Assembly: GCF_001428895.1 (NCBI RefSeq)
Contig: NZ_LMJA01000012.1
Coordinates: 63,313 to 127,312 of the forward strand
Direction: 5' to 3'
DNA from: Mycobacterium sp. Root265
GTDB lineage: Bacteria > Actinomycetota > Actinomycetes > Mycobacteriales > Mycobacteriaceae
DNA: 64,000 bases
The notes below the pieces were generated by a model. The model saw nothing but the letters and a program-made list of their open reading frames with translations, made no database searches and was not told the origin of the DNA. A program made the translations under genes and the position numbers. Below are positions 1-6,596 of this stretch, one piece after another; the stretch's first letter is position 1, and each line of letters begins with the position of its first letter.

Positions 1-498
1 CGGGTTGGTGAAGATGCGCTCGAAGATGCCGACCACCGATTTGGTGTGCTGGTGGTCGGGTGCGACGCCGGCGCGGATCAGCCCGAACGGGGTGGGCAGC
101 CGTTCGAACAGATTCACCTCCACCCCGTCGATGGCGATCAGTTCCGCTGCGGCGTAGCAGGCCGCCGGCCCCGCGCCCACCACGGCGACCCACAGGTCGC
201 CTGGCGCGACACCGTGGCGGGACGCGGGAGGTGCGGTGGTGTCCGGCTCCAGCGGATGCCGCTCGAAGTAGGCGGCGTTGATGTCCTTGAATCGTTCCTG
301 CCCGGCCGGGAGGTCCTCCTCATAGTGGATCGCGCCGACGGGACACTCGTCGAAGCAGGCTCCGCAGTCGATGCAGGATTCCGGATCGATGTAGAGCATG
401 TCCGCGGCGGAAGCGCCCACCGGCCGGATGCAGTCGACCGGGCAGACGGGCACGCAGCTGGCGTCCTTGCAGCAGTTCTGCGTGATCACGTAGGCCAT
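1..498 (-). CDS. fprB: Ferredoxin--NADP reductase with N-terminal ferredoxin domain, partial (runs off the window start)
   Basis: The reading frame starts at the ATG at 498 and is open to base 1, so only about the first 166 residues are visible. The N-terminus is a seven-iron type ferredoxin domain: Cys residues lie in the pattern CCKDASCVPVCPVDC and again in CIDCGACFDECP. After a short linker comes the FAD-binding Rossmann start (VAVVGAGPAACYAAAEL), then FERLPTPFGLIRAGVAPDHQ, typical of adrenodoxin-reductase-like flavoproteins. This domain order matches mycobacterial FprB, which moves electrons between NADPH and ferredoxins and may supply P450s. The C-terminal NADP domain is outside the window. 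An operator-like palindrome overlaps its promoter (see 533-563). Confidence 0.93.
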   Translation of the reverse strand, partial: MAYVITQNCCKDASCVPVCPVDCIRPVGASAADMLYIDPESCIDCGACFDECPVGAIHYEEDLPAGQERFKDINAAYFERHPLEPDTTAPPASRHGVAPGDLWVAVVGAGPAACYAAAELIAIDGVEVNLFERLPTPFGLIRAGVAPDHQHTKSVVGIFERIFTNP

Positions 499-532
499 GA
501 GATCCCCCTCGGCTTGGTCCGGAACGCCTCCG

Positions 533-563
533 AGAATACTGGACACTTGTCTGATTAGTCCAA
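533..563 (-). promoter_or_regulatory. Probable fprB promoter with an embedded TetR-type operator
   Basis: On the minus strand TTGGAC (558-563) and TATTCT (533-538) resemble a -35 and -10 pair with a 19-base spacer, slightly long. Between them, at 540-553, lies TGGACACTTGTCTG. It matches 11 of 14 positions of the perfect palindrome TGGACA-CA-TGTCCA at 682-695, which overlaps the start of the adjacent TetR gene. A repressor bound here would sit between -35 and -10. The operator assignment is inference. Confidence 0.5.
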
Positions 564-653
564 GCGAGCGCGACTGCATCCCACTCCCGCCAGACTGTCG
601 ACTTGGCGTTTTCGGTATATAAGTGCACGTCAAAGGCACTCAAGCCAGAGCTG

Positions 654-695
654 TTGCCAATCGTCCGGCACCGCTATACCTTGGACACATGTCCA
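654..695 (+). promoter_or_regulatory. Leaderless promoter and auto-operator of the TetR gene
   Basis: TTGCCA (654-659), a 17-base spacer, TACCTT (677-682, fits TANNNT) and a 6-base gap lead exactly to the A of the ATG at 689, the geometry of a leaderless mycobacterial transcript. A perfect inverted repeat, TGGACA-CA-TGTCCA (682-695), spans the last base of the -10 box and the start codon, so a repressor bound there would block initiation. A related site lies in the fprB promoter. Confidence 0.6.
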
Positions 696-1270
696 GCCCA
701 GCGGTGGCTGAAGTCACCTACCTGCAGGATCCGGCGTATCGCCGCAAGCACACCCACCGACAGGTGTTCGGGGCGGCGGCGGCGATCCTCGACGCACGAG
801 CCGAACTGTCCATCGCCGAACTGGCAGCCAGGGCCCGGGTCACCCCGTCCACCGTGTCCGCGCACTTTCCGTCCATCGACGCGATGTTCGCCGAGTTGTA
901 CCTCAACCGGGTGTACGAGCTGCCGCTGACCATCGATCCCCGCGCGGGGATGGGCGCCCGGGTCAGCGCCCAGTTGCGGGCCGTGACACTGGTGCTCGCC
1001 GACGAACCCCTGCTGGCCTCGGCCTGCGCACGGGCACTGCTCAGCGATGGTGACGACGCGGTGGCCGGGGTGCGCGCCCGGGTCGCCGCCGAGGTACACC
1101 GCCGGACTGCCGCCGCCCTCGGAATGGGCGCCTGGCCGGAAGTGCTGGACGCGTTGGAGACCATGTTCTGGGGCGCCCTACTGCAGGTGCAGACGAGCGT
1201 GATGAGCTACCACGCGATGGCCGACCGGCTCGACACCATGATCTCGCTCATCCTGCCCGACACCGACTGA
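689..1270 (+). CDS. TetR family transcriptional regulator
   Basis: A 193-residue protein with an N-terminal TetR helix-turn-helix: residues about 15-60 contain AAAILDARAELSIAELAARA followed by the recognition-helix region VTPSTVSAHFPSIDAMFAELYL. The C-terminal all-helical ligand/dimer domain is not family-diagnostic. An ATG 22 codons upstream (623) is possible, but the leaderless promoter ending exactly at 689 favours this start. It is divergent from fprB, and both promoters hold copies of the same palindrome, so autoregulation and control of fprB are likely. The acyl-CoA ligase 36 bases downstream is on the same strand and may be co-transcribed. Confidence 0.85.
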   Translation: MSSPAVAEVTYLQDPAYRRKHTHRQVFGAAAAILDARAELSIAELAARARVTPSTVSAHFPSIDAMFAELYLNRVYELPLTIDPRAGMGARVSAQLRAVTLVLADEPLLASACARALLSDGDDAVAGVRARVAAEVHRRTAAALGMGAWPEVLDALETMFWGALLQVQTSVMSYHAMADRLDTMISLILPDTD

Positions 1271-1306
1271 ACTCCGCGGGGTGCACGTGCGTAACGTCAC
1301 CGGCAC

Positions 1307-2758
1307 ATGACCATCGACCTCATCCACGAACTGGTGACCGCCGCGGCAGGCATCGCCCCGGATCGCGCCGCGCTCATCGCCGCCGACGGCACCGCGGTTT
1401 CGTTCGCGCAGTTCGACTCTCAGGTGCGCGAGCGCGCCTCCTGGATCATCCAGCGCAGCCGGCCCGGTGACCGGATCGCAGTCCTCGCCGACAACAGCGC
1501 CGACTACGCCCGCCTGTACTACGCGGTGCCGCGCAGCGGGCGCATCCTCACATTGATCAATCAGCGGCTGAGCGTCTCTGAGCACCTCGACCAGCTGCGC
1601 CGGGTTCAGCCCGCGCTCGTGCTGGGTGACGCCCGCTACCTGGAGCCCCTCACCGGAGCGGCCGACGGGTTGTTTTCCTTCGAAAGCACCCAGTGGCAAC
1701 AGCATTCGATGACGGAGCCGGATGTCGCGGTGCACCCCGACGATGCGGTCTGGCTGCTGTTCACCAGTGGATCCACCGGACCTCCCAAAGGTGTGCTGCA
1801 CACCCACCGTTCCCTCACCACTGCGGTGCGTGGCACGGTCGCAGGCCGCTCGGTGCGCGCGGGCGGGGTCTACCTGCTGCCCTTTCCGATGTGCCATATC
1901 GCCGGTTACAACATGCTGGTGCACCACAGCGCGGCGTCCACGGTGTTGCCGGTGCCCGCGTTCCGGCCCGACGCGTTCGTCGCGGCAGTCAATGCCCATG
2001 GGGTCACCTCGTGTTCGCTGGCCCCGACGATGCTGCACAGCCTGCTGGCGCATCTGCAGGATGCCCCTGCCGAACTGCCGACGCTGCGCGATATCTCCTA
2101 CGGTTCGGCGGCGATACCCGCCGATCTGCTACGCCGTGCGGTCGAGCGGCTCGGGGTCGGGTTCCACCAGGGCTACGGGATGACCGAAACCGGCGGCAAC
2201 ATCACCTTTCTCGGCCCGTCCGACCACCTCTCCGACGATCCCGCGGTGCTGCGCAGTGCGGGCCGTCCGCACAGCGAGGTGAACATCCGCATCGCCGACG
2301 ACGGCGAAATCTTGATCCGCGGCGCGCAGGTCGCCGCACATTACTGGCCGGACGGACCTGCGGCCGTCGACGGCTGGCTGCACACCGGCGACGCCGGGTT
2401 CATCGATGACAGCGGACGACTCGTGGTGACCGACCGCCTCAAGGACATCATCATCACCGGCGGCGAGAACGTGTCCTCGCGCGAAGTCGAAGACGTGCTG
2501 TCGCTGCATCCCGGTGTCGAGCAGGCCGCCGTGATCGGTGTGCCCGACGAGTACTGGGGTGAAGCCATCTGTGCGGTCGTGGTGCCCGGACCGGCTCAGC
2601 CGACCGCCGATGAACTGATCGCCCATGTGCGGGCGCATCTGGCCGGATTCAAGCGGCCCCGACAGGTGCGCTTCGTCGACGCGCTTCCCGTCACCAGCAA
2701 CGGCAAGGTCGCCAAAAATGCGGTGCGCCAGTCATTGACTGCGCAATCAAACACCTGA
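1307..2758 (+). CDS. Acyl-CoA synthetase / AMP-dependent ligase (FadD-like)
   Basis: A 483-residue adenylate-forming enzyme that would activate a carboxylic acid through an acyl-AMP to its CoA thioester. The signature motifs appear in order: the P-loop LLFTSGSTGPPKG (residues about 150-162), YGMTETGG, GWLHTGD, KDIIITGGENVSS, and the C-terminal lysine motif PVTSNGKVAK. It is complete but shorter than typical FadD proteins (about 500-550), mainly because the N-terminus is compact. It lies 36 bases after the TetR gene on the same strand. The substrate (fatty or aromatic acid) cannot be read from the sequence. Confidence 0.88.
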   Translation: MTIDLIHELVTAAAGIAPDRAALIAADGTAVSFAQFDSQVRERASWIIQRSRPGDRIAVLADNSADYARLYYAVPRSGRILTLINQRLSVSEHLDQLRRVQPALVLGDARYLEPLTGAADGLFSFESTQWQQHSMTEPDVAVHPDDAVWLLFTSGSTGPPKGVLHTHRSLTTAVRGTVAGRSVRAGGVYLLPFPMCHIAGYNMLVHHSAASTVLPVPAFRPDAFVAAVNAHGVTSCSLAPTMLHSLLAHLQDAPAELPTLRDISYGSAAIPADLLRRAVERLGVGFHQGYGMTETGGNITFLGPSDHLSDDPAVLRSAGRPHSEVNIRIADDGEILIRGAQVAAHYWPDGPAAVDGWLHTGDAGFIDDSGRLVVTDRLKDIIITGGENVSSREVEDVLSLHPGVEQAAVIGVPDEYWGEAICAVVVPGPAQPTADELIAHVRAHLAGFKRPRQVRFVDALPVTSNGKVAKNAVRQSLTAQSNT

Positions 2759-2784
2759 GGGCGGATCCGAGAAAGCGTCGAAAG

Positions 2785-3255
2785 TCACTCCGGCGGCGTG
2801 CGCCGGTGCGAGATCCTCAGCCAGTGCGCTTGCATCACCGCGAAGAGGAACGCGGTGCTGATGCCGAACAGCAATGCACCGTTGACCGCCTCCAACGCGC
2901 TCAGCATGCGGAACCGTGGCGGCAACGCCAATCCCGGTATGTCGAATGTGGTCATACTGCCCAGCGAATACACCGATGCGTCTGTGAACGAGTCGAGGGC
3001 CCCCAGCCACCAGTACGCCAATGCCCACAAGACACCCTCCAACCCGTGCAGAGCGGTCAGTATCAGCGCGACGGCGGCGATACTGCCGATCACCGTGGGG
3101 ATCGCCCGCAGTCGTTCATCCTTGTGCTCGTCGCCATCACCGCGTCCCCGAATCCTGGTCTCCAACTTGAACGCCAACAGCACCACACCCGTGGTGTGGA
3201 TCGCGAGCGTCAGCACGATCAGCGAAAGGCCCAGACTCCAGCTCGCGAAATCCAT
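2785..3255 (-). CDS. Small ion-channel-like membrane protein
   Basis: A 156-residue protein with probable membrane helices near residues 5-27, 52-75 and 122-148. The central part WLGALDSFTDASVYSLGSMT, followed by a pore-like turn and a final helix (LSALEAVNGALLFGISTAF), resembles the P-loop plus inner helix of two-TM potassium-channel-like domains. The canonical TVGYG selectivity filter is absent; the equivalent stretch reads MTTFDIPG. I start at the ATG at 3255 because the upstream 13 codons are Arg/Trp-rich and lack membrane character. It converges with the acyl-CoA ligase (26 bases between stops) with no clear terminator. Confidence 0.6.
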   Translation of the reverse strand: MDFASWSLGLSLIVLTLAIHTTGVVLLAFKLETRIRGRGDGDEHKDERLRAIPTVIGSIAAVALILTALHGLEGVLWALAYWWLGALDSFTDASVYSLGSMTTFDIPGLALPPRFRMLSALEAVNGALLFGISTAFLFAVMQAHWLRISHRRTPPE

Positions 3256-3455
3256 TCGTTGTCCATACCACCAGCCGGATCGACGTCCGACCACAACCGC
3301 AAAATCAGGTGTGGGAAGCAGGTTTCTGACCCGGGGGTCACACCGTGCCAGTCAACAGACCACCGCACAGCTCACATTGACCTAGGCTGGCCGTAGAGCT
3401 ACGCGGGTGATATCCAGCGGCGCTGTGAGGCGCGCCCCCATGTGCGGAGGTAAGG

Positions 3456-4247
3456 GTGGGCGACTTCGGAATAGGCGGCCTCTGGCTGCTCCTCGCTCTG
3501 GCCTTGCTGGTGTCGGTGTTGGTCGGGGTCGGCAGCATCTGGCTGGCCAAGCGCACCCTCTCCAAACCGGTGCCAGAGTCTCACAACGGTGCACTGTCGC
3601 CGTTCATGACCTGCGTCGGACTGGTCTACGGCGCGCTGCTCGGGTTCACCATCGTCGTGGCCTGGGAACAGTTCTCCTCCGCTGAGACCAACGTCTCCAA
3701 CGAAGCCTCAACCCTGATAACGATGTACCGGCAGACCGTTGGCATGCCGACACCGGAGCAGGCCCAGATGCGGGCGCTACTGCGCAAATACGCGAATGCG
3801 GTCGAGGGCCCTGAATGGGAACATGCCATCCGGGTCGGTATCGGAACCGAGGGCGCACGAGACGCGCTCAACGAGATGTACGGGGTGCTCGGCAGCGGGC
3901 AGTCGAACGTCGAGTCGAGCCCGGTGAGCCAAAAGTTCCTCGACCAGCTGAGCACGCTGGCATCGCAGCGGAATCAGAGAATTCTGGACGCCAAGCCGCA
4001 GATACCCGGATTGTTATGGACTGGGCTGCTTTTCGGCGGTGTCGTTCTGTTGGCACTCGGCGGCTTCATGCATCTAGGCAGCATTCGTGCGCATCTGATC
4101 CTGCTGAGCGCGGTCGCTGTGCTGCTCGGCCTGCTGCTGTTCATCGTGTACTGGCTCGACCACCCGTTCGGGAATCAGCTGGGCGTCACGCCAGAGCCGT
4201 TCGAGCAATCGTTGGTCGTTTTCGATTCGATCGACCGAGGCACGTGA
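3456..4247 (+). CDS. DUF4239 (bestrophin-like domain) membrane protein
   Basis: A 263-residue protein. The GTG start at 3456 has GGAGG five bases upstream (3446-3450). An N-terminal membrane helix (about residues 8-32) is followed by the family-typical sequence LLGFTIVVAWEQFSSAETNV and EASTLITMYRQT, then a soluble helical section, and two C-terminal helices near residues 188-208 and 213-233. This arrangement matches DUF4239 proteins, which are distantly compared with bestrophin channels but have no established function. It stands alone and converges with the next gene. Confidence 0.75.
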   Translation: MGDFGIGGLWLLLALALLVSVLVGVGSIWLAKRTLSKPVPESHNGALSPFMTCVGLVYGALLGFTIVVAWEQFSSAETNVSNEASTLITMYRQTVGMPTPEQAQMRALLRKYANAVEGPEWEHAIRVGIGTEGARDALNEMYGVLGSGQSNVESSPVSQKFLDQLSTLASQRNQRILDAKPQIPGLLWTGLLFGGVVLLALGGFMHLGSIRAHLILLSAVAVLLGLLLFIVYWLDHPFGNQLGVTPEPFEQSLVVFDSIDRGT

Positions 4248-4262
4248 TCCTTCATCGGGCGG

Positions 4263-5201
4263 TCAATCCCAGTACTGAAGCACGTCGACGGTTGCAAAGA
4301 TCGCCAATGCCACGCCGTAGACGATGACGGCTACCGCGGCACCGCGCAGACTGATTCGTGGTTCGGAGCCTTCCACCGGGTCGAGCCAACGGCGGCACCA
4401 TCTCGCCACTGTGGGCATCAACAACCACTGCATCAGTGCCACGCTGAACACCTGAATGATCCACACCGACAACCATGGCTCGGCGCCGAGACCGGTGATC
4501 ACCGGCGCTAGGAATTTCGAGTTCAGCATCACCAAGGGATAGAGCACCATCAACAGCAGCATCGCCGACTTCCAGGCCGGCGTCATCTTCGGTTTGCCGT
4601 CCACGGTGCGCACAGTGGTACCGAATGGGGTGGTTTGGGCGAACACCGCAAAATCCCTCGTCAAGCTCGACCGCACCGGCGGCAGGACCTCCGCACGCTG
4701 CGGAGACTGCAGCCACGCCGTCAACTGAGGTTCGGTACGGAATCGAATCAGCGACATCCATGTGCCCAACAACCCCGGTGGGAAGACCGCAGTGCCCTCG
4801 TATCCGGTAAAACGGGAGGCGGCCGTCGTCAGTCTTGTATGGGTCGTCTGGAACTCGCCTTCCATGCCACTGGACACGCTGGAGGCGAGAACCGCGACGC
4901 CGGTTGGCATCACGGCACCATCGACGATCACCAAATCGGAAGCGAGCCGTGGAAAGCCTCGCACGGCCGCGCTGCGCACCAGCTCTTTCCACGTGGCACA
5001 GTCCAGCCACGCGTGCAGCAGGTCCTCGGACTCGAAGGTCACCGCCAGCGCGCAGTCCAGCGGCGCGTCGTCTGAGATCGACGCGGCGCATGCGACGTAT
5101 CCCGGCGCCGCCTCGACGGCCGATCGCACGTCGGTCTCCCAACCCTCGAAAACCGCCGGATCCGCGGCACGCTCGAAAACTGTGACGGCCACGGCGGTCA
5201 T
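4263..5201 (-). CDS. Tandem ABM-domain (antibiotic biosynthesis monooxygenase-like) membrane protein
   Basis: A 312-residue protein. Residues 1-100 form a ferredoxin-like ABM domain (VTVFERAADPAVFEGWETDV; ALAVTFESEDLLHAWLDC), and a second, more divergent copy follows (about 100-190). The C-terminal third is membrane-bound: helices at about 205-228, 236-262 and 285-307 (AAVAVIVYGVALAIFATVDV). ABM domains bind small hydrophobic ligands or haem; with a membrane anchor the function here is unknown. No convincing ribosome site precedes the ATG at 5201. It lies 142 bases downstream of DUF2127 on the same strand and may share its transcript. Confidence 0.7.
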   Translation of the reverse strand: MTAVAVTVFERAADPAVFEGWETDVRSAVEAAPGYVACAASISDDAPLDCALAVTFESEDLLHAWLDCATWKELVRSAAVRGFPRLASDLVIVDGAVMPTGVAVLASSVSSGMEGEFQTTHTRLTTAASRFTGYEGTAVFPPGLLGTWMSLIRFRTEPQLTAWLQSPQRAEVLPPVRSSLTRDFAVFAQTTPFGTTVRTVDGKPKMTPAWKSAMLLLMVLYPLVMLNSKFLAPVITGLGAEPWLSVWIIQVFSVALMQWLLMPTVARWCRRWLDPVEGSEPRISLRGAAVAVIVYGVALAIFATVDVLQYWD

Positions 5202-5343
5202 CGTGGTCTGCCGTATCCGCAGAAGGCCGGCACCGCATCGTTGTTCCGCATGCGCTCTTTCCTCCTCGGCCCGCTACCCAGGGTCCTCGCATGTCCGGTA
5301 ATCGCGTGGAGAAACGAGCAATTGGTCCCGCCGCCTTCACCGA

Positions 5344-6108
5344 TCAACTCTTGTCGAGCCCGGCACGCTCGACGCTGAGCAGGCTCTCGCTGTGATGCTC
5401 GGCGAGGTAGGCCTGCCCGCCGCCGTTGAGACCGAACAGCCGCTTGCTCCACAACAGCCACACCACCGCCACGATGTTGATCAGCACCGCCAGCAGCCGC
5501 AAAGTGGTCACCTTCTCGGTCAGCTCGTAGATCTCCAGCGGCAGAAAGGCGCTCGTGGCGACCACCGCGAAATATTCGCCCCAGCGCTTCATCGACCACA
5601 GCCCGACAGCCTCGATGAGTTCGATGAGGGCGTACGCGATCAGCCCGATGGCGATCCACAGCAGCGTGGTCTCCGACAGGGTGAAGGCCTCGCCGATGTG
5701 CCGGACGATCTTGGAATCGTCGAGGTTCCAGCCGATCTGATCACTCAGCGGTCTGAGCAACGGGAGCTCCGCTTCGAACTTCTGCTGCAGCTCGGTGTGC
5801 GACCTGCGCAACGCGAACACCCCGGCGGCCACCAGCAGGATGACCAGCGCGCGGATCACCCGTTCCACGGCCAGCACCCGCATCAGTGTCCGGTCGCGCA
5901 GCAGCCGTCCGCGCGGCACCTCCGGCGCGGTATCGGCCGGCCCGCGCCCACGGGGTGCCCCCACGACGAACGTCTCACAGCGCAGGCAGCGCCAGGCCTC
6001 CCCGACCGGGGTGTCCACCCGTAGCCGGTCGGCGAGTTCGGTCTCGTCGGGGGCGAAGGTCGCGTGCCCGTGCAGGCCGCAGGATCGCAGTGCGAAATCC
6101 AGTTTCAT
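5344..6108 (-). CDS. DUF2127 membrane protein
   Basis: A 254-residue protein. The ATG at 6108 is preceded by GGAGGG at good spacing. The N-terminal 60 residues contain Cys pairs (SCGLHGH; CLRCETFV) that could bind a metal. The rest has membrane helices near 80-100, 145-170, 180-200 and 208-228 (LLAVLINIVAVVWLLWSKRL). The pattern of a conserved EAxGLWxxKxWGEYFAxxATxxFLPxEIYEL region (here EAVGLWSMKRWGEYFAVVAT) identifies DUF2127, which has no assigned function. A perfect 17-bp hairpin lies 30 bases upstream of the start. Confidence 0.8.
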   Translation of the reverse strand: MKLDFALRSCGLHGHATFAPDETELADRLRVDTPVGEAWRCLRCETFVVGAPRGRGPADTAPEVPRGRLLRDRTLMRVLAVERVIRALVILLVAAGVFALRRSHTELQQKFEAELPLLRPLSDQIGWNLDDSKIVRHIGEAFTLSETTLLWIAIGLIAYALIELIEAVGLWSMKRWGEYFAVVATSAFLPLEIYELTEKVTTLRLLAVLINIVAVVWLLWSKRLFGLNGGGQAYLAEHHSESLLSVERAGLDKS

Positions 6109-6138
6109 CGGGTGCCCTCCTGCGCCGGTACGCGACTC

Positions 6139-6177
6139 CGGCGCGTTCTCGTACGTCGAGCGTACGAGAACGCGCCG
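6139..6177. repeat. Perfect 17-bp inverted repeat with 5-base loop
   Basis: The arms are 6139-6155 (CGGCGCGTTCTCGTACG) and its exact complement 6161-6177, separated by TCGAG. It sits between the stop of the TROVE remnant (6184) and the DUF2127 start (6108), both on the minus strand. It could act as a terminator for the lost upstream gene, but no T-run follows on the minus strand. It could also be a regulator site for DUF2127. The CGTACG core recurs in the palindrome at 6450-6498. Confidence 0.85.
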
Positions 6178-6183
6178 AAGCTG

Positions 6184-6399
6184 CTACAACCCGCGACCGA
6201 AATCGGCGAGCAGCTGAGGCACCGAACCGTCGAAACCCGAGACGTCGAGCTGACCGGGGTCGGCCGGATCGGCGATCGAGTTCCCGGTGGCCGTCATCGC
6301 GACGACCACCAGCCGGGCCGGGATACCGGTCTTGCGCCGGTACTCCGCCAGCGCCTGGTGCGGATGCACGCTGCCGTACCAGGTTTCGTTGTCCGTCGA
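6184..6399 (-). pseudogene. C-terminal remnant of a TROVE-domain (Ro60/Rsr-like) RNA-binding protein
   Basis: The frame reads about 71 codons to a stop at 6184. It matches the end of the vWA part of bacterial TROVE proteins: DNETWYGSVHPHQALAEYRR, then IPARLVVVAMTATGNSIADP and DVSGFDGSVPQLLADF. Intact proteins are about 500-550 residues, so roughly 85% is missing. Immediately upstream in frame is a TAA (6400-6402), and no further TROVE sequence is recognisable towards moeY. TROVE proteins bind Y-like RNAs and assist RNA quality control. The internal GTG at 6369 could allow translation, but the fragment lacks the RNA-binding HEAT-like ring. The identification rests on remembered family sequence. 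Confidence 0.7.
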
Positions 6400-6449
6400 T
6401 TAAGGGTCGATAACCGATTCACTCCGGCGCACACCGAAGTCGCTTCCGT

Positions 6450-6498
6450 GATGTCAGGGCCAGTACGTACGCTGCGCGTACGACGGCTCCCTGACATC
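6450..6498. repeat. 49-bp nested interrupted palindrome
   Basis: The outer arms GATGTCAGGG (6450-6459) and CCCTGACATC (6489-6498) are perfectly complementary. The inner arms CGTACGC (6466-6472) and GCGTACG (6476-6482) are also perfect, with TGC at the centre and six unpaired bases on each side between inner and outer arms. The symmetry is exact about base 6474. It lies in the roughly 200-base gap between the TROVE remnant and moeY. It may be a dimer-of-dimers operator, a folded RNA element or a recombination scar; no coding sequence was recognised here. Confidence 0.8.
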
Positions 6499-6565
6499 GA
6501 GCAAGGGTTTGCGACGGGTGCCCATGAAATCAAGATATCCACCGCCGCAACCGATTATTGCTGCA

Positions 6566-6587
6566 GGTGTTCCCCTTTTGGACACCC
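6566..6587 (-). terminator. Hairpin downstream of moeY
   Basis: GGTGT (6566-6570) pairs with ACACC (6582-6586), and the stem extends inward through a TCC/GGA pairing with one bulge. It begins 10 bases past the moeY stop on the minus strand. There is no T-run, so this is at best a weak, non-canonical terminator. Confidence 0.4.
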
Positions 6588-6596
6588 GCGCCGGTA

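Noticed and set aside
1178-2053. Long antisense open frame inside the acyl-CoA ligase gene
   Set aside because: Gly/Arg/His-rich composition without any family motif; it mirrors the third-base GC bias of the real gene. The same applies to many long antisense frames in the window.
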